Below are positions 55,871 to 64,000 of a DNA stretch of 64,000 bases, piece by piece; position 1 is the first letter of the stretch; every line of letters begins with the position of its first letter. The notes under the pieces were generated by a model. It ran no database searches, was not told the origin of the DNA, and saw nothing but the letters and a program-made list of their open reading frames with translations. The stretch is taken from assembly GCF_028682175.1 (NCBI RefSeq), contig NZ_JANHKS010000015.1, positions 1 through 64,000 of the forward strand, given 5' to 3'. The position numbers were made by a program, and so were the translations under genes. This stretch comes from Pseudomonas putida (lineage in GTDB: Bacteria > Pseudomonadota > Gammaproteobacteria > Pseudomonadales > Pseudomonadaceae).

Positions 55871-56808
55871 TCCTCGCCCGCCTCGCCGTACACCGCCTTG
55901 AGGATCTGCGCAGCGCCCTGCGCCAGCAGCGCTTCGGCCACCTGTACGCCCAAGCTTTGCGCATCTGCCAGCGGTGCTCGCGCTTCGGCGTGAAGCAGCA
56001 GGCTGCCGGCAGGGTCGCCCACCAGGCCACGCAGCCACAGCTGGTTGTTTTCCAGCACGGCGTAGCAGGCAATCGGGACCTGGCAGCCGCCATTGAGGTG
56101 CTTGTTCAGCGCACGTTCTGCGGTGACGCGCACGGCGGTGTCGATGTGGTGCAGTGGCGCCAGCAAGGCGTGAAGCTCTGTGTCGGCAGTGCGGCACTCG
56201 ATGCCTACGGCACCCTGGCCACCGGCGGGCAGGCTGTCCTCGACGCTGATCGCCGAGGTGATGCGATCTTCGAAGCCAAGGCGAATCAGGCCGGCGGCGG
56301 CAAGGATGATCGCGTCGTATTCACCGGCATCGAGCTTGGCCAGACGAGTATTGACGTTGCCGCGCAGGAAATGGATTTTCAGGTCGGGACGGCGCGCCAG
56401 CAACTGGGCTTGACGACGCAGGCTGGACGTACCGACGATGCTGCCGGCAGGCAGATCGTCGAGACTTGCGAAGGAGTTGGACACGAACGCATCGCGCGGA
56501 TCTTCTCGCTCACAGATGCAGAACAGGCCCAGCCCCTGGGGGAAATCCATCGGCACGTCTTTCATGGAGTGCACGGCGATGTCCGCTTCGTTTTCCAGCA
56601 GGGCGGTTTCCAGCTCCTTGACGAACAGGCCCTTGCCGCCGATTTTCGACAACGGGGAGTCCAGCAGCTTGTCGCCACGGCTGACCATTGGAACCAGGGA
56701 CACGGCAAGGCCTGGGTGGGCCTGTTCCAGGCGAGCCTTGACGTACTCGGCCTGCCAGAGGGCCAGCGCGCTTTTGCGGGTGGCGATGCGGATTTCGCGA
56801 AGGGACAT
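55867..56808 (-). CDS. hemC: Porphobilinogen deaminase (hydroxymethylbilane synthase)
   Basis: HemC links four porphobilinogens into hydroxymethylbilane using a dipyrromethane cofactor. The 313-residue product has [51 protein letters not shown] and the cofactor-cysteine region [20 protein letters not shown]. It is first in the hem operon. A 20-base hairpin lies 40 bases upstream. Confidence 0.97.
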   Translation of the reverse strand: MSLREIRIATRKSALALWQAEYVKARLEQAHPGLAVSLVPMVSRGDKLLDSPLSKIGGKGLFVKELETALLENEADIAVHSMKDVPMDFPQGLGLFCICEREDPRDAFVSNSFASLDDLPAGSIVGTSSLRRQAQLLARRPDLKIHFLRGNVNTRLAKLDAGEYDAIILAAAGLIRLGFEDRITSAISVEDSLPAGGQGAVGIECRTADTELHALLAPLHHIDTAVRVTAERALNKHLNGGCQVPIACYAVLENNQLWLRGLVGDPAGSLLLHAEARAPLADAQSLGVQVAEALLAQGAAQILKAVYGEAGEE

Positions 56809-56847
56809 GGATCAATCCGTACTGAGTGAATGCGCCGATGATAACAG

Positions 56848-56867
56848 TTCGGCCCAGACGGGCCGAA
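56848..56867 (-). promoter_or_regulatory. Perfect interrupted palindrome upstream of hemC
   Basis: TTCGGCCCAGACGGGCCGAA has eight-base arms around AGAC. It is placed to be an operator or a 5' leader hairpin for the hem operon. Confidence 0.5.
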
Positions 56868-56982
56868 TGACTGTCTTGTATCCGCACGCATCATGAACTC
56901 AATCGGTGCACGCAGGCCATGCGACGGCGTGTCGCTTCCAAGGGTTGAGACCTGACCGCGATATTACTGCTGGAGACCCGCT

Positions 56983-57075
56983 CCTGTAGGAGTGAGCTTG
57001 CTCGCGATAGCGGTGTGTCATGCAGCAAGTTTTTGCCTGACGCACCGCTATCGCGAGCAAGCTCACTCCTACAGG
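56983..57075. repeat. REPIN, GTAGGAGTGAGCTTGCTCGCGA family
   Basis: CCTGTAGGAGTGAGCTTGCT and AGCAAGCTCACTCCTACAGG flank the spacer. It is the main content of the 56868-57090 gap between hemC and algR. Confidence 0.92.
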
Positions 57076-57090
57076 TTCAGCCGAATGGGC

Positions 57091-57837
57091 TCAAAGCTGC
57101 TGCATCATCTTGCGCACGCCCGCCACATGCCGGCGGCTGACGATCAGCGCATCGCCATTGAGCCCCTTGAGGAACAGCTGGAAATGCCCCAGGGGCGTTC
57201 GCTGCAGGCGCTCTATACGGTCGCGGGCCACCAGGGCGTTACGGTGGATGCGCACGAAGCGATCACCGAACTCGTCTTCCAGCGCCTTGAGCGGCTCATC
57301 GAGAAGTACCTCGCCGTCTTCGTGGCGCAGGGTCACGTACTTGTGGTCAGCGATGAAATAGATCACGTGATCCAGCGGAATCAGCTCGATGCCCTTGCGG
57401 GTGCGGGCACTGATGTGGCTGCGCGGGCCGTTGCCGCTTTCGGCAGCGGGCCGGGTCATGGCGGCCAGTTGCACGCGGTTGGGGCGCTCGGCCTTTTTCA
57501 GGGCTTCGAGCAGGTTTTCAGGGCGCACCGGCTTGACCAGATATCCCACGGCGCTGACCTGGAAAGCCTCCAGGGCAAACTCATCATGGGCGGTACAAAA
57601 GACCACTGCCGGAGGGGTGTCGCGTTCGCACAGTTTGGCTGCGACCTGGAGTCCGTCCAGGCCCGGCATGCGAATGTCGAGCAACACCACGTCGGGCTTG
57701 AGGCTGTCGATCAGCGTCAGGGCTTCTTCGCCATTGGTGGCACTGGGTTCAAGGACCCGATAGCCCTCCAGGTCGCCAACCAGACGGCTCAGGCGATCGC
57801 GGGCTAGGGGTTCGTCATCAACGATCAGGACATTCAT
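57091..57837 (-). CDS. algR: Alginate regulator AlgR (LytTR response regulator)
   Basis: AlgR controls alginate, type IV pili and virulence genes in P. aeruginosa. The 248-residue product is the same length as that protein. It has a receiver domain with phospho-acceptor Asp54 in VVLLDIRMPGLDG and Lys in GYLVKPVRPENLL, then a LytTR DNA-binding domain (HVIYFIADHKYVTLRHEDGE, FVRIHRNALVARDRIERLQR). Its start overlaps algZ by four bases. Confidence 0.96.
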   Translation of the reverse strand: MNVLIVDDEPLARDRLSRLVGDLEGYRVLEPSATNGEEALTLIDSLKPDVVLLDIRMPGLDGLQVAAKLCERDTPPAVVFCTAHDEFALEAFQVSAVGYLVKPVRPENLLEALKKAERPNRVQLAAMTRPAAESGNGPRSHISARTRKGIELIPLDHVIYFIADHKYVTLRHEDGEVLLDEPLKALEDEFGDRFVRIHRNALVARDRIERLQRTPLGHFQLFLKGLNGDALIVSRRHVAGVRKMMQQL

Positions 57838-58916
57838 ATTGCTCTGGCTTCCTGCGTGAGTCTCGCACAAGGATAGCGTAGACAGGTGAAGTGACGACCG
57901 TCACGGCGTTCCACGCTCAGACTCGCGAGAGGGCCAAAAAGTGCCGTGATTCGGGCGCCGATATTTGCCAAGGCCTGCTGAGTGCCGCTCGAAGCCTGCC
58001 TCAGGCTGGCTTCTTCATAGGGATTACTGACACGCAATATGAATACTCCCCGTTCGTAGTTCGCCTCGACCCTGACCACCCCGCCTTCGACGCGGGGCGC
58101 GATACCGTAGATCAATGCGTTCTCAAGTAATGGCTGCAAGGTTAGCTGGGGAATCGGCACATCGTCGGGAATTGCACTGACGTCCCAGTCCAACTGTAGA
58201 CGCTCGCCAAGTCGATATTGCTCAATCGATAGATATCGTTTGGCCAACTCCAGCTCATCTCGCCACGTGGTCAGGCTGCCGGGCTTTCCCAGGCTGGCGC
58301 GAAACAGGTCCGACAGATCCAGCACCGCCTGCTCGGCCTTGCGCGGGTCACTGGTGACCAGGCTTGCGATGCTGTTGAGCGTGTTGAACAGAAAGTGCGG
58401 CCGGATCCGCGCCTGCAATGACTCGATCCTGGCCCGCAACTCCGCCTGTTGCTGTTTGCGCCACTGACTCTGCAGATAAAAGTAGCGCAACATCAGCGCA
58501 GACATGATGAGTGCAATCAACGAATAACGAAGATAGCGCTCGATGTCCCCGTCTGCGGCACTGGCGCCCTCGATCTGACAATAGTCAGTCACCCCGGTGC
58601 ACGCCAACGTCACGGCCACCACCAGCAGGCAACCCAGGGCCCCGGCGATGCCAGGCTTCAAACGCGCGAGCCAGGGCCGCAAGCCGCACAGCAACGCCGC
58701 CGACAGCAGCACGATCCACTGCACGAACAGCGAAATCAAAGCCAGGCGCACCCAGTCGAAGCCCGGATGCATGGGTTCGACCAGCACCAGGACCAGCACC
58801 AGCAGTTCGGCCAGCACGACCAGAACCAGCAGCGCCCCGGGCAGGCACAGTTCCGGAAGGAAGAACTCGGTTCCGGCCGCAGCGCTCTGGCCCGGATTGT
58901 TGCGCTCGATTTGCAT
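57834..58916 (-). CDS. algZ: Sensor histidine kinase AlgZ/FimS
   Basis: The 360-residue membrane kinase of the LytS type has about four to five N-terminal helices. The phospho-acceptor box is IRPHFLFNTLNSIASL (His174), followed by TLQPLLENALIYGIAPRVEG (N-box). The C-terminal ATP lid is degenerate (SSGTQQALANIGARI), as reported for AlgZ. It is paired with algR downstream and divergent from argH. Confidence 0.94.
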   Translation of the reverse strand: MQIERNNPGQSAAAGTEFFLPELCLPGALLVLVVLAELLVLVLVLVEPMHPGFDWVRLALISLFVQWIVLLSAALLCGLRPWLARLKPGIAGALGCLLVVAVTLACTGVTDYCQIEGASAADGDIERYLRYSLIALIMSALMLRYFYLQSQWRKQQQAELRARIESLQARIRPHFLFNTLNSIASLVTSDPRKAEQAVLDLSDLFRASLGKPGSLTTWRDELELAKRYLSIEQYRLGERLQLDWDVSAIPDDVPIPQLTLQPLLENALIYGIAPRVEGGVVRVEANYERGVFILRVSNPYEEASLRQASSGTQQALANIGARITALFGPLASLSVERRDGRHFTCLRYPCARLTQEARAI

Positions 58917-58967
58917 GGGTTCAGTCTCTGCCCTCGCGCCCCTGCGGGCAAGCCGCCCGGCATAAAA

Positions 58968-58982
58968 AACAGCAATGCTGTT
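58968..58982. promoter_or_regulatory. 15-bp palindrome between algZ and argH
   Basis: AACAGCAATGCTGTT is perfectly symmetric about its central base. It overlaps or abuts TTATCAT, a plausible -10 for argH. It is a possible operator; the regulator is unknown. Confidence 0.4.
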
Positions 58983-59060
58983 ATCATCGCCCGCGCCTTT
59001 TGAAAACGGCGACGCGAATTCTCAATCAGCACAGTAACCAGCACAGCAGCGAGCGAATCC

Positions 59061-60455
<1,395 letters not shown>

Positions 60456-60458
60456 CCC

Positions 60459-60545
60459 GTAGGAGCGCGCTTGCCCGCGATAGCGGTGTGTCAGTCGACG
60501 AATCAGTCATGGACACACCGCCGTCGCGGGCAAGCGCGCTCCTAC
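60459..60545. repeat. REPIN, GGAGCGCGCTTGCCCGCGA family
   Basis: GTAGGAGCGCGCTTGCCCGC and GCGGGCAAGCGCGCTCCTAC flank the spacer, three bases after the argH stop. Confidence 0.92.
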
Positions 60546-60572
60546 AAGCAGTACCTTTCCGAGGAGTTCGCC

Positions 60573-60866
60573 ATGAGCGACCAGATCGACAACGATGAAG
60601 AAGAATTCGCTGGATCGACCCTGATCCAGGCGATCGAAAACCAGATCGAGAGCGACAACCCGCCTGCTGCAAAGGCCACGTTCAACAAGCTGACGCTGGT
60701 GGGTTACGAGCGTGACGACATCCTGGAAATGATGGCCCACGTGCTGGCGTTCGAAATCGACGACATGCTCGAAGCCGATCGCCCGTTCGACAACGAGTGG
60801 TACGAAAAAGCCCTGCGCGCCCTGCCGGAGCTGCCACCGGGCGTAAAGCTCGAAGACGACGAGTAA
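60573..60866 (+). CDS. Small acidic protein, 97 residues
   Basis: It starts MSDQIDNDEEEFAGSTLIQA after GAGGAG and ends with an acidic LEDDE. It is predicted helical with no signal or membrane segment, strongly acidic, with FNKLTLVGYERDDILEMMAH in the middle. Codon use matches core genes. I do not recognise the family. The open frame upstream to 60471 is REPIN sequence. Confidence 0.85.
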   Translation: MSDQIDNDEEEFAGSTLIQAIENQIESDNPPAAKATFNKLTLVGYERDDILEMMAHVLAFEIDDMLEADRPFDNEWYEKALRALPELPPGVKLEDDE

Positions 60867-60879
60867 ACGACGAAAACCC

Positions 60880-60969
60880 CGTAGCAGCGCGGCTTGCCGG
60901 CGGGGCGGTGTGTCAGTTGAACAATGTTTGGCTGACACACCGCTCCCGCCGGCAAGCCGTGCTGCTACG
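60880..60969. repeat. REPIN, GTAGCAGCACGGC family
   Basis: CGTAGCAGCGCGGCTTGCCG and CGGCAAGCCGTGCTGCTACG flank a spacer with GTGTGTCAGT and CTGACACACC; the left arm differs by one base. Confidence 0.92.
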
Positions 60970-61142
60970 AGAGCAAGACAATGCCCCGCGCCAAAACGTC
61001 ACCTGACGACCGGCCAGATACTTTCTGCAAAACCCCCAGACGCTTACTACACTCCAGATGCCCCGCTGCCGCTTCGAAAACGGGGTTGTCACGTCTGCGA
61101 TGCACTCGCCGCGTCATTCATTAGAAAAAGTCTGGAGCCTCT

Positions 61143-61391
61143 ATGTCGTTCACCCCTGAATTGGTTGCCGAACTGGAAATCCTGTCTCTGTTCAATCTGC
61201 GCAATACCCAGGAGGGCTTGAAGGTCCATCACGTGGCCGCCCCTGCAGCCATCGCTGCCGCCCAACGACTCTTTGACAAAGGCCTGACCACTCAGGTCGA
61301 CGGTGGTTATCTCACAAGCCTCGGGCTGGACGCCGCCGAACACGCGCAATCGCTGCTCATCATTCTGTCTGCCGCCCAGGAAGCGGCCTGA
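61143..61391 (+). CDS. TIGR02647 family putative DNA-binding protein
   Basis: The 82-residue product starts MSFTPELVAELEILSLFNLR, followed by AAPAAIAAAQRLFDKGLTTQ and GGYLTSLGLDAAEHAQSL. The compact helical form looks like a winged-helix unit, as described for TIGR02647. It sits between argH and cyaA. Function unknown. Confidence 0.85.
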   Translation: MSFTPELVAELEILSLFNLRNTQEGLKVHHVAAPAAIAAAQRLFDKGLTTQVDGGYLTSLGLDAAEHAQSLLIILSAAQEAA

Positions 61392-61402
61392 GGTCGCCCG
61401 CT

Positions 61403-61444
61403 CGCGAAACCTTTGCTCAGGATGTGTGAAATAAAGGTTTCGCG
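61403..61444 (+). terminator. Long inverted repeat after the TIGR02647 gene
   Basis: CGCGAAACCTTT and AAAGGTTTCGCG are perfect 12-base arms separated by 18 bases. It is a terminator-like or regulatory hairpin between the small gene and cyaA. No strong T run. Confidence 0.5.
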
Positions 61445-61595
61445 AACCCTTCATTTATAAGATGCTGCGCCGATAGAATTCTGACGCCAGAAAAAACACT
61501 AACAGTCGCGTCAACGACCGTTGCTCGCCCCTGTACCTTCTTCCTGCCGTCCAGTTCGCCACCCCAGCAGTGCCGCTCGCCGGCCTTGAGTCGCG

Positions 61596-64000
61596 ATGAC
61601 GCGTAGTTTCGAAATCCGCCCCGACCTGGATGAGGGCATCGACCGCAAGGTTCTCAGCCAGTTACGCAACCGCTTCCTGACCCTCAATGAAGGGCGGATC
61701 GCGCGTGCCAATGAAGGTCTGTCCACACGTCAGCAATCGGTTCTGGCGCTGCTGCCGCTGTTCTTTCACGTCAATCACCCGCTGCTGCCCGGCTATGTGT
61801 CCGGCGCCACGCCTGCGGGTGTTTCAAATTACGAACCCGACGCCCAGGCCCTTGCCGAAGCCCAGCGCCTGACCCGCTCGTTTTCCTACAGACCGAAGCG
61901 CGGCAGTGCGCCGCAACCGATCCACGGCATCTTCCTGATGGGCAGCCTGGGCACCCTCGCCCAGGCCGATCACAGCGACATGGACGTGTGGATCTGCCAC
62001 GACACCCTGCTTCCCCCCGAGCAGGTGCAGGAGCTGCGCAAGAAATGCCAGGCGCTGGAAACCTGGGCAGCGACCATGGGCGCCGAGGTGCACTTTTTCC
62101 TGATCGACCCGCAGCGCTTCGTGCTGGGCGAGCGCGACGCGCAACTGAGCGGCGAAGACTGCGGGACCACCCAGCACTACCTGCTGCTGGACGAGTTCTA
62201 CCGCACGGCCATCTGGCTGGCCGGGCGCACGCCGATGTGGTGGCTGGTGCCTGTCTACGAAGAATCCCGTTACGCCGAATACACCCATACGCTGCTGTCC
62301 AAGCGCTTCATTCGGGCCGATGAGGCCATCGACCTGGGTAACATGTCCCACATCCCGCCAGGAGAATTCATCGGCGCAGGGTTGTGGCAACTGTTCAAGG
62401 GGATCGAATCGCCCTACAAGTCAGTGCTCAAGTTGCTGCTGACCGAGGTCTACGCCAGCGAACATCCGAACGTGCAGTGCCTGAGCATGCGCCTCAAGCA
62501 GCAGGTGTTCGCCAACCGCACCGACCTCGACGAGCTGGACCCCTACATGATGGTCTACCGTCGCATCGAGGAGTACCTGCTGGGCCGCGGCGAAACCGAG
62601 CGGCTGGAGCTGGTGCGGCGCAGCCTGTACCTGAAAGTGAACAAGAAACTCACCGGTCTGCCGCGCCAGCGCACCACCAGTTGGCAGCGCCAGTTGCTCG
62701 ACAAGCTGGCCAGGGAATGGAAATGGGACGAGCGCCAACTGGCGCTGCTCGACAGCCGCAGCCAGTGGAAGGTGCGCCAGGTCGCCAGCGAGCGCCGGGC
62801 GCTGGTCAGCGAGCTGAATTACAGCTACCGCTTCCTGACCCAGTTCGCCCGAAACCAGAACGTCATCAGCTCGATCAACAAACGCGACCTGAGCGTGCTC
62901 GGACGCAGGCTTTACGCAGCCTTCGAGCGCAAGGCGGGCAAGGTCGAGTTCGTCAATCCCGGCATCGCCCCGGACCTGGCCGAGGACACCCTGACGCTGG
63001 TGCAGTCGCCCAACAAGCTTGAGCCCGGCAAGTACCAGTGGGGCCTCTACAACGGCAATCTCGGCATCCAGGAGTGGGAACATTTCGCGCCGATCAAGCG
63101 CAGCCGCGAATTGCTGGAGCTGCTCGCCTGGTGTCATCGCAACAATGTGATCGACAGCAGCACCCGCCTGGCGCTGCACCCCGGCACCAGTGACCTGACC
63201 GAATTCGAGCTGTTCAACCTGCAAGGCGCCTTGCAACAGAGCCTGCCGATGCCACTGGGCGTGGTGAGTGAAGAAGCGCTGTTGCGCCCCAGCGTGCCGA
63301 CGGAAATCCTGTTGCTAGTGAATGTGGGCGTCGATCCGCTCAAGCACCACAAGGACCTGAACATCCTGATGACCACCGAGCGCACGGACTCGCTCAGTTA
63401 CGCAGGCGTGCGGGAAAACCTGGTGCTGACCCTCGACCAGATCACCCTCAACAGCTGGAACGAGGTGCTGGTCAGCCGCTTCGATGGCCCATACGCGCTG
63501 CTCGACTGCCTGACCGAACTGCTCAATCACCTGCCCGATTCGCAGCCCAGACCGGTGATTCGTGTGCGCTGTTTCTGCCACAACCGCGCCCCGGCCATCG
63601 CCCAGCGGGTCGAGGAGCTGGTCAATACCGCGCAGTTGCTCTTGGCCAGGCGGCTGAATCATCGCTACCTGATCCAGATCGAGCAGAAGTATCACGTGCT
63701 GGAGATGACGCCGGGCCAGGTCACTCACGTCCCGCTCGATAAGCTGCCGGCGCTGTACGACTATCTGGGCGAGGAATTGCCCGATTACAGCCCGATCCAT
63801 CTGGACCCGCAGGCGCTGGATGACAGCGATCTGTCGCTGATCATTCCTCACGGCCAGCCAGAATGTATCCAGGTGTTCTACCGCATCAGCGAGCCCTGGG
63901 CCGATCTGTACGTACTCGATGAGCACAATGCGCTGTGGCACCAGCGCCTGCCCTGGCACGACGAGCCCAGCCTGCTGATGCCGATCCAGCGCTTCCTGCA
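61596..64000 (+). CDS. cyaA: Class I adenylate cyclase, 5' part (runs off window)
   Basis: CyaA makes cAMP for Vfr/Crp-type regulation. About 801 of the roughly 950 residues are present. It starts MTRSFEIRPDLDEGIDRKVL, and the catalytic nucleotidyltransferase core is GIFLMGSLGTLAQADHSDMD followed by VWICHD. PYKSVLKLLLTEVYASEHPN follows, with helical regulatory domains after about residue 450. ATG 61596 has a weak ribosome site but matches the family N-terminus. Confidence 0.96.
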   Translation, partial: MTRSFEIRPDLDEGIDRKVLSQLRNRFLTLNEGRIARANEGLSTRQQSVLALLPLFFHVNHPLLPGYVSGATPAGVSNYEPDAQALAEAQRLTRSFSYRPKRGSAPQPIHGIFLMGSLGTLAQADHSDMDVWICHDTLLPPEQVQELRKKCQALETWAATMGAEVHFFLIDPQRFVLGERDAQLSGEDCGTTQHYLLLDEFYRTAIWLAGRTPMWWLVPVYEESRYAEYTHTLLSKRFIRADEAIDLGNMSHIPPGEFIGAGLWQLFKGIESPYKSVLKLLLTEVYASEHPNVQCLSMRLKQQVFANRTDLDELDPYMMVYRRIEEYLLGRGETERLELVRRSLYLKVNKKLTGLPRQRTTSWQRQLLDKLAREWKWDERQLALLDSRSQWKVRQVASERRALVSELNYSYRFLTQFARNQNVISSINKRDLSVLGRRLYAAFERKAGKVEFVNPGIAPDLAEDTLTLVQSPNKLEPGKYQWGLYNGNLGIQEWEHFAPIKRSRELLELLAWCHRNNVIDSSTRLALHPGTSDLTEFELFNLQGALQQSLPMPLGVVSEEALLRPSVPTEILLLVNVGVDPLKHHKDLNILMTTERTDSLSYAGVRENLVLTLDQITLNSWNEVLVSRFDGPYALLDCLTELLNHLPDSQPRPVIRVRCFCHNRAPAIAQRVEELVNTAQLLLARRLNHRYLIQIEQKYHVLEMTPGQVTHVPLDKLPALYDYLGEELPDYSPIHLDPQALDDSDLSLIIPHGQPECIQVFYRISEPWADLYVLDEHNALWHQRLPWHDEPSLLMPIQRFL

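Overview
The window looks like a chromosomal segment of a fluorescent-group Pseudomonas. The evidence is high GC, the conserved Pseudomonas gene strings (gcvT/gcvH, ubiI-ubiH-pepP-ygfB / zapA-6S RNA-fau, ubiD, rho, trxA, ppx/ppk, algP, rsd/algQ, hemCDXY, algZ-algR, argH, cyaA), and many inverted-pair REP elements (REPINs) of the kinds common in P. fluorescens relatives. I saw no rRNA, tRNA, CRISPR array, insertion sequence or prophage structure. Species assignment is an inference.

Layout. 0-9 kb, mostly minus strand: glycine cleavage T and H proteins; a ferric-iron ABC permease and binding protein separated by a REPIN; then a tight ubiquinone/peptidase operon (ubiI-like, ubiH, pepP, ygfB). 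9.1-13.2 kb: zapB-like, zapA, 6S RNA, fau, a 48-residue membrane protein, an EVE protein, a FliL-like protein and a quinone oxidoreductase. 13.3-17.0 kb is the accessory spot: an S-type pyocin with a colicin E3-like rRNase domain, broken by a one-base frameshift; its adjacent immunity gene; two immunity genes of the unrelated DNase-colicin (Im2/7/9) class; and a truncated bacteriocin-like coiled-coil protein. 17.0-18.0 kb: two small secreted TonB C-terminal-domain proteins. 18.3-28.6 kb: glpT, a ChaC-like cyclotransferase, a small outer-membrane barrel, a ferredoxin reductase, ubiD, an O-acyltransferase, rho, trxA and a GntR regulator. 28.9-31.7 kb: a complete polar amino acid ABC transporter. 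31.9-35.6 kb: ppx and ppk converge and overlap; ppk is preceded by a four-unit PhoB-box array. 36-41.2 kb: DedA, a sterol-desaturase-like enzyme, elbB, yaiI and a cytochrome c/FTR1 iron permease. 41.4-44.7 kb: a four-gene envelope lipoprotein operon (COG3014, YcfL-like, LpoB, CsgG-like) with a possible attenuator in its leader. 44.7-45.5 kb: a gene-free REPIN cluster with a 220-bp tandem duplication. 45.5-51.2 kb: LysE, MscS, ABC-F, TIGR02444, AlgP and FKBP. 51.2-58.9 kb: rsd, dsbB, the heme operon hemC-hemD-hemX-hemY and the algZ-algR two-component system. 59-64 kb: argH, two small proteins and the start of cyaA, which runs off the window.

The most unusual content is the bacteriocin/immunity island at 13.3-17.0 kb. 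Next come the PhoB array upstream of ppk, the possible attenuator before the lipoprotein operon, and the duplicated and chimeric REPINs at 44.9-45.5 kb.
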